DNA of 64,000 bases, taken from positions 62,001-126,000 of the forward strand of contig NZ_LR701583.1 in assembly GCF_902498805.1 (NCBI RefSeq), written 5' to 3'. The notes below the pieces were generated by a model, which was not told the DNA's origin, did not search any database, and saw nothing but the letters and a program-made list of their open reading frames with translations. Source of the stretch: Imperialibacter sp. EC-SDR9 (GTDB lineage Bacteria; Bacteroidota; Bacteroidia; Cytophagales; Cyclobacteriaceae). The number at the start of each line of letters is the position of its first letter. The first letter of the stretch is position 1. Both the position numbers and the translations under genes were made by a program. Of this stretch, positions 54,506 through 63,603 are shown in pieces.

Positions 54506-56002
54506 TTACTTTTCAATTTTCTCCAGGAATGGTTTTAAAGAATCGGCTTTGAATTCGCCGTTACCAGTTAAAATCAGGGTGCCTTCTTCTTTAAACTCCT
54601 CAGCCTTCACTTTGGCCTCCCCTGCCACATAAATTGCTTTTGCCTTTAAGGGCTTAATTCTGCCAAACCCGGGTGCTTTCAAAAGATCCTGAAGCTTGGC
54701 TTTTATCCAGTGATGATTGGCTTTTCCGAAATAAATCAGCGAAGCATCACAGCGTCTCAAGTTTTCCTGATGCAGGTATCGCAAATCGATCAGGTCACCA
54801 TCAAAAAGGGACGTCATCACCTCGCATCCTTTGGCAGTCAGCGCTTTAGCAATGGGCTGAGCCGCCTCGGCGTCAGATTTATCACAAATCAGGTAGATCA
54901 TTTTCCCGCCTTTGCTCTCTTCCTCCTCCCTTGCGTAATGATCCCTTGTTTTGAACCTTCCGCCGGTAAGCAGTTCCTCCCTTACAATGGATTTAAGCTC
55001 TTGCAGTGTAATTTGAAGAACCTCGGCTTCTTCCACTGCAGCGGCATCAGACTTTAAGTCCTCAATAAAAATCTTTTGCCTCTCCGACACATTAACCATG
55101 TCGGGTGAAAGCCAAATCAATCTTGAAAAAGGCTCTCTATTGGCACTTTTACTATTGTGCTCGATTACCTTCAGCACATATTCCGAGGCTATCTTATTCT
55201 GCATATCTACGATCGACAGATCAGAGCCCTTCGGCTTATAACCATAGTCCTCCCCAATCAGGTGAATGGATAAACGGCACTTTTCCAAATCCGCCTTTAC
55301 CATTGCCTCCAGCAGTTTGGCTTCCTTCGGGAGAGACTGTTCAGGCAGCACCCTGTAACCATGGCGCAACAATTCCCTTTTGATAATGTCTCGTTGAATC
55401 AGAATATCTACACCTGTGCTAGCCAGGTAAACTGTGCGTTCTTTCGGAACCGTATCTTTTGCAATCTTCTTTGTGGATCCAATTTTTTCGAGGATCTGGT
55501 AAATATCGTACGACATATCTACCAATTTCAGCCAGTAACTTCTCTCCGCTTCCGAGCCAAAATACCGGGTGTATTCCTGCGCCTCACCAGTCATTGGATC
55601 GATCTGAAACAGGTCGTACGGTAAAATTTCCTCGTAATTGGGAAGGACACTGTCAATCTCGACCGGGTGTTTCAACACCTTGAACATCCTTGACTTCCCC
55701 GCAAGACTTAGGTTCTTTTCAGCAGTGGCCTTATCGCCAAAGTGTGTAATGCCTTTTATCAGTTTGGCGTCTGCCTTGAAGTTGTTTGACAGTATGGCAA
55801 TCAAAACAGCTGCCTTTTCGATTTCCTCCGGGTGCTGCTGATTTTCGTCAACCATTCTCACATGAGGCTCCTCCTTCATTATTTGTGTAAGAAGTGTGGT
55901 GAGGAACTTACAAAAGCTCGTCACCCAGCCTCTGTCGCCCGCTATCCTTGGATGGTTATCTTCTGAGGAAAAACTAATTAAAATTTCTTTTCCAACTGCC
56001 AT
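54506..56002 (-). CDS. Three-domain TIR/DUF4062-like signalling protein
   Basis: 498 residues, no signal peptide or membrane helix. Domain 1 (about 5-175) is TIR-like: EILISFSSEDN, DRGWVTSFCKFLTTLL, AAVLIAILSNNF and a C-terminal ERSYWLKLVDMSYDIY. Domain 2 (about 188-345) resembles DUF4062: RTVYLASTGVDILIQRDIIK, GYRVLPEQSLP, CRLSIHLIGEDYG. Domain 3 (about 367-495) is a second TIR-like alpha/beta unit: KMIYLICDKSDAEAAQPIAK, GCEVMTSLFDGDLI, CDASLIYFGKANHHWI. I cannot assign a catalytic NADase Glu with confidence. It is encoded 3 bases upstream of the STAND gene, so it is probably its effector or adaptor acting in trans. Confidence 0.82.
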   Translation of the reverse strand: MAVGKEILISFSSEDNHPRIAGDRGWVTSFCKFLTTLLTQIMKEEPHVRMVDENQQHPEEIEKAAVLIAILSNNFKADAKLIKGITHFGDKATAEKNLSLAGKSRMFKVLKHPVEIDSVLPNYEEILPYDLFQIDPMTGEAQEYTRYFGSEAERSYWLKLVDMSYDIYQILEKIGSTKKIAKDTVPKERTVYLASTGVDILIQRDIIKRELLRHGYRVLPEQSLPKEAKLLEAMVKADLEKCRLSIHLIGEDYGYKPKGSDLSIVDMQNKIASEYVLKVIEHNSKSANREPFSRLIWLSPDMVNVSERQKIFIEDLKSDAAAVEEAEVLQITLQELKSIVREELLTGGRFKTRDHYAREEEESKGGKMIYLICDKSDAEAAQPIAKALTAKGCEVMTSLFDGDLIDLRYLHQENLRRCDASLIYFGKANHHWIKAKLQDLLKAPGFGRIKPLKAKAIYVAGEAKVKAEEFKEEGTLILTGNGEFKADSLKPFLEKIEK

Positions 56003-56057
56003 TTTTTTCAGGTCAAAATCTCATATTCCTTTTAAAAACTCGATAAATATTGTCCTA

Positions 56058-59000
56058 CTATTGACTAAAAAGCAACAGTCTTTCTTCATCCATCACCTCA
56101 TCTTCTGCCTCGATCTGGTCAGAGTCTTTCACTGACAAAAGTGTTGCCTCAACCATCTCAATGTTTTTGCTCATTAAATCGAACAGCGCCTCCATTGAAA
56201 TAGTCAAAAAGATCGCCTCGCTGGTCGTTGTATAGTTGTATTCAAATTGGTCTGTCTCAACCAATTTATTGAAACCGATCACATCTCTACTGCCCAGTGT
56301 TCTCTGGCGCCCATTGTCGTCTTGTTCAAGCACACTGCCCTTTACAATAATGTAAATTGGTGCATTGCCATTATCTCCTTTATTGATGAAGGTTACCCCT
56401 TGCCTCATTCTTACTTCTTCTGAGGCGTCTACCACGTCCGTTAACACTGACCCAGGGATCGTTTTAAATAAATCCAACCCTTTCACAAACACAGCCTTCT
56501 CAATGAGCAGCATCTTCATGTGCAGGTCCTCCTCTGTCTCAACAAATGTTGGCGGCACTATGGCCCTGTCCAGGTCTTTCTTAACACCCGGGCGTATTCT
56601 TCTGGTGTGACGCTGATACTCCGCCTTGTCTTTTTGGTAAATGATCCAGGCAGATGTTTGAAGAATGAGCTTATCAGGGTTGAAAAGATTGGCAATAAGA
56701 TCTGCTGAAACTTTTGTTTCATCCATCATGGACAACCTGTACAATGCCACTGCCTTGGTCCACCTGTTTATGTGATTATAATCCCTGTTGACTATGGAAA
56801 GGAGCAAGTCTTCATAACCTCTAAAAGTCTCAGGTGCATAGAAGTCATTGAGTTGGCTCAACCTGTCCTGGGGCTTGAGTTCGTCGAAAACCGGAAATAA
56901 CTTTGGCTTCAATTCATCCTCCAGGATAATATCGAGCATTTCGACTGCGAACGTGACGCTTTCACTGGTGCCTACATTGATATTCTCTTTGACAAGCTCC
57001 ACAGCCTGAGAGTCGTAGATAAGCGCCAAAAGCATATAAATATCATCATAGTTTTGGGCGTTCTCCTCTTCCATTGCCTGAACGAGCAATTGGTCGGTTT
57101 CATTTTCAGTTGGAATTTCAGTGAGCACTTTAATATTCCAGGCCAAGTCACCAATTTCAGCCTCGATCTGAATCTTGATTCGTGCCGCCTGAAAGTCTTT
57201 GGCGTGGTAGCCAATATAGCTTAGCGATAACAAGATTTCTGAAACGATGGCTTTATCAGGGAAGTCAATCTTTTTCCAGAGGCGTTCAACCCCCTCGGGG
57301 CCGCCTATTCGTCCAAGAATCTGCACAACTCTGAACATTGTACTTCCTTGCTGCCCGGTTTTGTAAAAAGCGGTATCCACGGTATGCAAGGTCGCTTCCC
57401 CCCCGGCCGTCAGCGCAGCCTTGGCAACATTAGAATAAATAGGCACATGAAGGTTCTCAATCAAAATGGGCCAAAGCTCCGGCCACTTATTAATTCCGGC
57501 ACTAGCAATGGCTGCTGTCCTTACATTAACATTGATGTCTCTGGCAAGCTCCACGAGCAAGGGGATATACTTTTCTTCGTCTAGTTTTGCCAACACCTGA
57601 GCTGCGAATACCCGATCATCCTTGTCAACAGACCTAACAAGTTTTCTGATACTGACCTCGTTCAGTTTGTAGTCTTCAGCCAACTGTAGGAACGCAATTA
57701 CTTCTATCGCCAGGTTCCTTATTTGCTCTTCTTGCTCATAGGAAGCCAGCTTTTTGATTTCTGCCAGCTTCTCAAAGTTGTTTACCTGCCTGCACTTGGC
57801 ATAAGCATATTTTCGCACCTCTGGATGAGGGCTCTTGAGCGTTTCCACCAGAATCTTTCTGAATTCTATCGGTTCCAACTTTTCAAATAACTTCATCGAC
57901 AGAATAATACTCTCTGCATTGTGCTCATCGAACTCCCGCTGAAGCACGTTCACCGTACTATTCTCATTCTTCTTCCCTTTGGATCCAAGTGCCTCCTTTT
58001 GCCTTGTTAAAGTAATTTTCAATGTTCCCTTATACTCATCGTAGAGTTTCACGGCTACGTATATGACACCAACTGCCAAAAAGATGATGATGTACGAAAA
58101 GTGAATCAATTTGAAGAAACTCAGCAAACCCAGACCAATCAATGCGGCACCTGAGATGAGTGCAGCAAATTCATTCACTACACCTTCAACCCTGGATTGA
58201 ATATCAAACCGGATTTTAATATCCAGAGGCAAGAAGAAAATCTTGAAGGCCGGGTTTTCCAAAGCGTCTTTCAGGGAGGCGGTCAAAAGTCTGGCTAGTC
58301 CGGTAAAAAGAAAGAACAAGATGTATTCTTCGTTTTTTACTTCGAAACCAAAAATATGCCCCGATACGATGGCCCCTATTGTTAGTCCGGCGAGTACAAT
58401 AGGCATTACCATAAGCGATACTTTCAGTCCAAATTTACCTATGATAAGATCGTTGAGAAAGCTCTGAATAATGAAGCTAATAACGATGATCGACCCGTCG
58501 TAGAACGACAAAAAGTTGGAGAGTTCCGTTTCGTTCGGGTACATAACGTTCACCGACTCATAAAAGCTGTATTCAACAAATACGTTGGCCGACGCCGAAA
58601 AAATCAAAAACATTGACAACAGCCCAAGGTACTTGCTTTTGAATAGGTCGGAATAGCTCGTATTTGGCCTCTCCCTGGAAACCTTTTTGGTCGCACCATC
58701 AAGGTTGTAATTTTTAACTATAAGAAGAGTAAAAATAAAAATACCGAAGGCACCGGCAATGGAAATAAACAACAAATCAGTTGTATCATTTATCAACTGA
58801 AGTCTCCTTAACCCTGGAATTGAAAAGAAAGCAAGACAAGTCGCCAGAAGCTGACCTGTATCAATACCTCCCATTATCCTCTTGGAGGCTCTCAGATTGA
58901 ACATTCTGCCAAAGACACCCCAGAAAGTCAGCAGTGTAACTGCAGTTATGGGGCCCATCATCACAAAGAAGGCAAAACTGATCCAGGGACTATCGTAAAA

Positions 59001-59309
59001 CTCATATGTTCCTCTCAGTAAGGTAACATACGCCAGGATCAAGAAGGTATTGGTAATGGCGAGACTCGAGAAATTAATATTGCGTTGGAGGGAAACAAAA
59101 ACAATGGTACTTACGATGCCTAAGAACCCACCAGTAAAAAAGGCGATTCCCAACAAACCCTCTCCCATTCGGCTGATAAACAGCGTTTCTGCGCCTACAG
59201 TATAGGTAGCCAGGAAGATGCCCATAAAAAAGCCCTTGCCAAGGAGTAGCCACATTTGCTTCTCCTCGCCTGGCTCACCTCCTAAAAATTTTAAGAAAGC
59301 TTGCAGCAC
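56058..59309 (-). CDS. Nucleotide-transporter-like (NTT/MFS) protein fused to HEAT repeats and a cNMP-binding domain
   Basis: 1083 residues. Residues about 1-425 form about twelve membrane helices; FWGVFGRMFNLRASKRIMGGIDTGQ fits ADP/ATP-translocase (TlcA/NTT)-like carriers. Residues about 455-900 are HEAT/armadillo-type helical repeats (HPEVRKYAYAKC, DINVNVRTAAIASAG). Residues about 950-1050 form a cyclic-nucleotide-binding domain (GVTFINKGDNGNAPIYIIVK, GSRDVIGFNKL), although the phosphate-binding cassette is not canonical. Similar fusions are known in Bacteroidota and some other phyla, without a settled substrate. The TIR-like gene starts 55 bases downstream on the same strand, so co-transcription is possible. 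Confidence 0.83.
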   Translation of the reverse strand: MLQAFLKFLGGEPGEEKQMWLLLGKGFFMGIFLATYTVGAETLFISRMGEGLLGIAFFTGGFLGIVSTIVFVSLQRNINFSSLAITNTFLILAYVTLLRGTYEFYDSPWISFAFFVMMGPITAVTLLTFWGVFGRMFNLRASKRIMGGIDTGQLLATCLAFFSIPGLRRLQLINDTTDLLFISIAGAFGIFIFTLLIVKNYNLDGATKKVSRERPNTSYSDLFKSKYLGLLSMFLIFSASANVFVEYSFYESVNVMYPNETELSNFLSFYDGSIIVISFIIQSFLNDLIIGKFGLKVSLMVMPIVLAGLTIGAIVSGHIFGFEVKNEEYILFFLFTGLARLLTASLKDALENPAFKIFFLPLDIKIRFDIQSRVEGVVNEFAALISGAALIGLGLLSFFKLIHFSYIIIFLAVGVIYVAVKLYDEYKGTLKITLTRQKEALGSKGKKNENSTVNVLQREFDEHNAESIILSMKLFEKLEPIEFRKILVETLKSPHPEVRKYAYAKCRQVNNFEKLAEIKKLASYEQEEQIRNLAIEVIAFLQLAEDYKLNEVSIRKLVRSVDKDDRVFAAQVLAKLDEEKYIPLLVELARDINVNVRTAAIASAGINKWPELWPILIENLHVPIYSNVAKAALTAGGEATLHTVDTAFYKTGQQGSTMFRVVQILGRIGGPEGVERLWKKIDFPDKAIVSEILLSLSYIGYHAKDFQAARIKIQIEAEIGDLAWNIKVLTEIPTENETDQLLVQAMEEENAQNYDDIYMLLALIYDSQAVELVKENINVGTSESVTFAVEMLDIILEDELKPKLFPVFDELKPQDRLSQLNDFYAPETFRGYEDLLLSIVNRDYNHINRWTKAVALYRLSMMDETKVSADLIANLFNPDKLILQTSAWIIYQKDKAEYQRHTRRIRPGVKKDLDRAIVPPTFVETEEDLHMKMLLIEKAVFVKGLDLFKTIPGSVLTDVVDASEEVRMRQGVTFINKGDNGNAPIYIIVKGSVLEQDDNGRQRTLGSRDVIGFNKLVETDQFEYNYTTTSEAIFLTISMEALFDLMSKNIEMVEATLLSVKDSDQIEAEDEVMDEERLLLFSQ

Positions 59310-59525
59310 GAATCAGTATAGTTAGGTTGACATTTCCGGCACACAGAGCACACCAGAATATTGCCAAAGTACCAAAAAAAATTGTCTTTAGAAAGCTTAC
59401 AATGAATTAGATGCAGGCTCACAAGCAGCGTCAAAAAAATAGCCGGCAAATACAGTTACAATTGTACTTAAAATTTCATTAATCATCAACTTAACATGAA
59501 AAAATAGCAAATTTTACTGCACCAC

Positions 59526-60173
59526 CTATTTGGTGGTGGCAGTAGAATCGGTTTTGTCAGAGGGGATGACACCCTTCGACTGAAGATAGCTCTTATTCAA
59601 TCCTTTTATCACTTCATCAGTGATATCAAGTCTTTTATCCGCATAAAGTACGCCACTACCCTTCGTGTAGGTCAATACAAGGTGGTATTTGTTACTTCCG
59701 CTAAACTCAGACAGGTAGCCGCTAACAGCATTATACAGTTGTTCGTTGAGCTTGGTCTCTTCTTCAACCAACTGCTGTCCCAGTGTTTGCTGATACTGAT
59801 AGAGGTTTTGTTGTTTAACAGTAAGTTCCTCCTCCTTGGCCCTGGCCTGGTTCATCGTCATGTTCTGGGCACTGTTCTGGAAGTTCTGTATTTCTCTCTG
59901 GAGGCCCTCTGCCCGATTCCTGTACTCAGACTCCAACTTCGCTCTCTTTTTTTCCAGATCACTGCTGATATCCTTGAAATATTCATATTTACTCAGCAGC
60001 GTGTCTGAGTTGACATAGGCAATCGAAAGATCTCCACTGATTCTGTCAATGGAAGAATCAAGATTAGCTAGCTCAGGTTCTGAAGATGCAGCCTTATTGC
60101 TAAGCACCAGATAAAACAACACAGCAACTGCTGCTAAAAGGACGACACTAAGTACAGTGGATAGATTTTTCAC
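59526..60173 (-). CDS. OmpH/Skp-family periplasmic chaperone-like protein
   Basis: 215 residues. An uncleaved signal or anchor helix (about 6-26) is followed by a short strand containing LSIAYVNSDTLLSKYEYFKD, the classic Skp/OmpH opening. A long coiled coil (about 65-145) and a returning strand (YHLVLTYTKGSGVLYADKRLDIT) complete the fold. Skp-like proteins hold unfolded outer-membrane proteins in the periplasm. It is encoded 56 bases after the second rhomboid gene in the same direction, upstream of the transporter-HEAT gene (216-base gap). Confidence 0.9.
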   Translation of the reverse strand: MKNLSTVLSVVLLAAVAVLFYLVLSNKAASSEPELANLDSSIDRISGDLSIAYVNSDTLLSKYEYFKDISSDLEKKRAKLESEYRNRAEGLQREIQNFQNSAQNMTMNQARAKEEELTVKQQNLYQYQQTLGQQLVEEETKLNEQLYNAVSGYLSEFSGSNKYHLVLTYTKGSGVLYADKRLDITDEVIKGLNKSYLQSKGVIPSDKTDSTATTK

Positions 60174-60229
60174 GCTCTAGTTTTGATTAAGAAGCGGCAA
60201 ATATATAGAAACTATTTGAACGGCAATGG

Positions 60230-60979
60230 CTAATGCAATGAGATAATATCATCGCTGGCATCTTCCTCGTTTTTAGTCGAATTTGTAAACCTTATCAAAA
60301 GACTGGAGGGTATTTGAACCTGTTCGGCCACGGTGCCAGGAATCTCATCTCCATCACTGGCCTGGCCTTCCGCAGTGAGCTCATCATGCTGAATTACCTG
60401 GTTTACCGTTAATTCTTCTTCGGTAACACACTTGTTTCTGAAATGGATGGCGCAAAATAGCCCCGACAGGCCGCCAAATAGATGTGACTCCCAGCTTATC
60501 TGGTCTGAAAAAGGAAAAATACCGGCAAAAAGGCCGTGGTAAAGAAAAACAACTATCATACTTACAGCCAGCGACCTAGCATCCCGCTTGATGAGTCCAA
60601 AAAAGAAAAGGAAGGAAACCAACCCGTAAATAATACCGCTGGCACCGATATGAAAAGCCGGGCGGGCTGTTGTCCAAACCCAAAAGCCGGTAGACAGGTA
60701 CACGATAACAAAAACCTCGATGGCTATCTTTCTAAAAAAGAAAAAAAGCCCTATCCCAAGGATCGCAAGAGGAAACGTATTGGAGAGCAGGTGCTGAATA
60801 TCGCCGTGGATAAACGGGGACGTAACAATCCCCAGAGAGCCTTTCAAAGTCCTGGGGTATATGCCAAGAAACGACAGGTCAACTGAAGTTGCGTACTCCC
60901 ATGACTTGATACACCACAGCACTCCCACAAAAGCAAGTGTGATGAAAACGCTTTCTCTGAAAAGCTTGCGCTCGTTCAT
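60230..60979 (-). CDS. Rhomboid-family intramembrane serine protease
   Basis: 249 residues, six hydrophobic helices plus an acidic cytoplasmic tail of about 65 residues after residue 185. The catalytic marks are H63-x-x-x-N67 (HLLSN), Ser114 in GASGIIYG and His166 in SWESHLFGG. It is paralogous to the rhomboid at 36018-36575, with the same FLGIYPRTLKG segment before the first helix pair. Substrates are unknown. It is preceded by the HDAC-fold gene (41-base gap) and followed by OmpH, all on the same strand. Confidence 0.92.
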   Translation of the reverse strand: MNERKLFRESVFITLAFVGVLWCIKSWEYATSVDLSFLGIYPRTLKGSLGIVTSPFIHGDIQHLLSNTFPLAILGIGLFFFFRKIAIEVFVIVYLSTGFWVWTTARPAFHIGASGIIYGLVSFLFFFGLIKRDARSLAVSMIVVFLYHGLFAGIFPFSDQISWESHLFGGLSGLFCAIHFRNKCVTEEELTVNQVIQHDELTAEGQASDGDEIPGTVAEQVQIPSSLLIRFTNSTKNEEDASDDIISLH

Positions 60980-61020
60980 TATTGAATTAAGCTATTTTCT
61001 AGCAAAATTGTAAGCGTGGG

Positions 61021-61923
61021 TCAAAAGTAAATATCCTGTGCAAGCCTGAAAGTATTGGCGTGCGCCTCCACAATGTCAGTGATTTTTTCAGAATAACCAC
61101 CTCCCATGGTCACCACCACGGGGAGCCCACAGGCTTTACAAAGCTGCAAAACCAACCGATCCCTTTCCTTGCATCCTGATTGACTCAAGGCTAGTCTACC
61201 CAGCTTGTCGGTGGCCAGCACATCAACACCAGCCTGATAAAATGCGAAGTCAGGCTGAAAGTCATCCAAAATGCTTTTAAGGTTCGCCTCAAGTAGTTTA
61301 AGGTACAGCTTATCGTCAGTACCGTCGGCCAGCCCAATATCGAGGCTCGACTGCTCCTTTCTGGCAGGATAGTTTCTGGCACCATGCATGCTCAGCGTAA
61401 ACACCTGTTTGTTTCCGGTAAATATTTCAGCGGTTCCATTGCCCTGATGAACATCCAGATCGATCATCAGGATTTTTGAGGCAAGGGAATTTGCCAGCAG
61501 ATCGCTGGCTGCAATGGCCATGTCGTTCAACAGACAGAAACCTTCTCCCCTATCGGTAAAGGCATGGTGTGTGCCTCCGGCAATATTGAATGACACACCG
61601 TGCTTCAACGCATGTTGACAACACTCAACAGTGCCAGCGGCAATGTTTACTTCTCGCTCAATAAGTACCTCGGAGTGCGGAAAACCAGTTTTTCTTACTT
61701 CTGCTGACGAGAGGTTCAGGCTGCTTAACCTCTGCCAGTAGTTGGCGTCGTGTGTCCGGAGGATTTGTTCAGGTTGGAGGCGCCCGGGGATGAACAACTG
61801 ACTTTCTTTGATAGTCCCCTCGTAAATGAGTTGTTCCGGAAGCAGCTCATATTTCATCATCGGAAACCTGTGCTTGTCAGGTAGCGGATGGTTGTACGCC
61901 TTTGACCAAGCCACTCGAAGCAT
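61021..61923 (-). CDS. Histone-deacetylase-family (AcuC-like) hydrolase
   Basis: 300 residues, cytoplasmic. The arginase/deacetylase fold motifs are present: tandem His in GGTHHAF, zinc ligands in IDLDVHQGNGTAEIF and in QAGVDVLA, and the C-terminal VTMGGGYS that forms the active-site rim. The HDAC class with this short length in bacteria deacetylates acetyl-lysine, acetylpolyamines or small amides; the exact substrate is not predictable. It is the middle gene of a close series (16 bases after the acidic-protein gene, 41 bases before the rhomboid). Confidence 0.93.
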   Translation of the reverse strand: MLRVAWSKAYNHPLPDKHRFPMMKYELLPEQLIYEGTIKESQLFIPGRLQPEQILRTHDANYWQRLSSLNLSSAEVRKTGFPHSEVLIEREVNIAAGTVECCQHALKHGVSFNIAGGTHHAFTDRGEGFCLLNDMAIAASDLLANSLASKILMIDLDVHQGNGTAEIFTGNKQVFTLSMHGARNYPARKEQSSLDIGLADGTDDKLYLKLLEANLKSILDDFQPDFAFYQAGVDVLATDKLGRLALSQSGCKERDRLVLQLCKACGLPVVVTMGGGYSEKITDIVEAHANTFRLAQDIYF

Positions 61924-61939
61924 GCCGCCTTTTTTTTAA

Positions 61940-62497
61940 TTAGTCGTCGCTTTCATCCGACTCGAAGCTGTAGAGTGTGGGATCAAGCCTGAGCTGACCG
62001 GAGTTAAAGTCGCTGATAAACTTTTCAACCACCGCTGGAGTAACTTTATCTACATTGAGGCAGACATCGATTCCCACACGGGCTTCAAGCTCCTCGTCCA
62101 GCTCCATGTGCTCTTTCACCTTTACTGACTCCTCCTCTTCGAGATCAAGCATTGTCTCAGTTATGAAAATGCCTATTTCTTCTTCAAGTTTTGCCGGCAA
62201 CACGCCTTCACGAATCTCTATTCCTTTGTTGACCAAATCCCTGTACTCCGGGAATCTCTTCATGGCTTGCTTTTCAGCTTCATCATACAACTCACTTTCG
62301 TGATGTAGCTGTAAAGTATACAAGGCAGCATCAAACAACATTTCGGCACCGTTGTGTTTGCCTACAAAAAGAAACTCCAAATAGTCGTCTGAGTTGTCGT
62401 CGGTTTCGTTGATCACATAAGTGGAATCAAGCGCTTTCATCTCTTCCTTCACCTTCCCAATGCTCTTTTCGTCAAACTCAAATTCACTTATTCTCAT
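61940..62497 (-). CDS. Acidic cytoplasmic protein of unknown function
   Basis: 185 residues, strongly acidic (Glu and Asp make up more than a quarter by eye), no signal peptide or membrane helix. The middle part (about 55-150) is predicted helical, with a long charged stretch around MLDLEEEESVKVKEHMELDE. The tail ends in FESDESDD. I do not recognise the family. It is encoded 1 base after the barrel-protein gene and 16 bases before the HDAC-fold gene. Confidence 0.75.
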   Translation of the reverse strand: MRISEFEFDEKSIGKVKEEMKALDSTYVINETDDNSDDYLEFLFVGKHNGAEMLFDAALYTLQLHHESELYDEAEKQAMKRFPEYRDLVNKGIEIREGVLPAKLEEEIGIFITETMLDLEEEESVKVKEHMELDEELEARVGIDVCLNVDKVTPAVVEKFISDFNSGQLRLDPTLYSFESDESDD

Positions 62498-62498
62498 A

Positions 62499-63302
62499 TC
62501 ATTTTACTTTGCTTGTGCTGCGGCCTTTTTTCCTGAGCTGTGTATTGTAGTCTAACAAAAACGCCAGTGATATTTCAACGTTCCGGTTTGAGCCTTCAAA
62601 ATTCTCTTTGTATTTATTAAGCCCAAAGAAGTTATCTTCCTTTTCCCCGATATTGGTGTGCCCCATATTGTATCTGAAATCGAGTTGCACAATTTGGTCC
62701 TCCAGCACTGGAAATTCAAAACCACCTCCAAAACTGAGTCCCACCTGTAGTCTGTTGGCATTTGGCACTTCTATGATACCATTTGCGATTGGATAGTCTC
62801 TTTCATCCGGGCGTGGGGAATCATATTTTGTGAAATCATAATGGTAATTCACCGTACCCACCTTCCCCTCATCCAGTTCGGATGACGATATCTGACCATT
62901 TCCATACACCCAATAGCTTAGGGCGGGGCCAGCATTCACGTACCATTTGAGCGACCCCATTTGAAAAGTGCCCCTGAACATAGCTGGCATATCGATATTA
63001 TGGAATCGTGTTACGTTTTTCACGTAGTCCAAACCTCTTTTCTGAATAGTCCTCCCTTTTGTGGAATAATACAATTCTCCATGGAACGACCAAACAGTCG
63101 ACTTTGAAGCAGAATAGTTGAACACCCACCCGCCACTAAACCCTGGTCTCCAAACGGTCTCGTAGTCCCGGGTATATTGCTTCTCGTCGAAATGCATAGT
63201 GGAGAGGTTGATCCCAACCTTTGGCCCGGTCAATATCTGCCCTTTTGCCAGGTAACTGCTTAAAAATAAAGTAACTAGAATAACAAATGAGGTTCTTGTC
63301 AT
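62499..63302 (-). CDS. PorT-like outer-membrane beta-barrel protein
   Basis: 267 residues from the ATG at 63302, which gives a clean signal peptide (MTRTSFVILVTLFLSSYLAKGQ). A start at 63329 would add nine residues and is also possible. The mature part opens with GPKVGINLSTMHFDEK, typical of the PorT/OMP_b-brl_2 family, and continues with amphipathic strands (WSFHGELYYSTKGRTIQ, LQVGLSFGGGFEFPV, VQLDFRYNMGHTNIGE). It belongs to small eight-stranded outer-membrane barrels; the specific T9SS role of PorT cannot be assumed. It is the first gene of the minus-strand series. Confidence 0.85.
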   Translation of the reverse strand: MTRTSFVILVTLFLSSYLAKGQILTGPKVGINLSTMHFDEKQYTRDYETVWRPGFSGGWVFNYSASKSTVWSFHGELYYSTKGRTIQKRGLDYVKNVTRFHNIDMPAMFRGTFQMGSLKWYVNAGPALSYWVYGNGQISSSELDEGKVGTVNYHYDFTKYDSPRPDERDYPIANGIIEVPNANRLQVGLSFGGGFEFPVLEDQIVQLDFRYNMGHTNIGEKEDNFFGLNKYKENFEGSNRNVEISLAFLLDYNTQLRKKGRSTSKVK

Positions 63303-63603
63303 AGAAAACCCTGAAGGCGATTTATTCAATTATCCGAAATTTAGGGTTTAAAAACAGATTTTTACTCTCAAATTAAAAAAATCTAATTTGAAGTTGAAAT
63401 TTTACTATAAGAATAAATCTCGCTAGCTTGCGTTAAAAGTGAGTTCTATTCTTTAGGAATTGCCTTTTTTAGGCCGGTTCTGTAAAGATTATTATAAGCT
63501 GTAAATTAATTTTGATAAATTTCGATTTCTGTTTTCTATCTGCTTTTGACCCGCTACTGAGAACTGGTTTAAAAGAATAGTAATATTATCCAATAGCGTT
63601 GAC
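63303..63603. other. Divergent AT-rich intergenic region
   Basis: 301 bases between the barrel gene (minus) and the PorP/SprF gene (plus). Apart from the TAATTTTG box at 63507 I see no RNA gene, hairpin terminator or repeat. Confidence 0.4.
63507..63514 (+). promoter_or_regulatory. Candidate -7 promoter box of the terminal PorP/SprF gene
   Basis: TAATTTTG matches TAnnTTTG exactly, 89 bases before the ATG at 63604. No -33 TTG at the right distance is visible. Confidence 0.3.
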
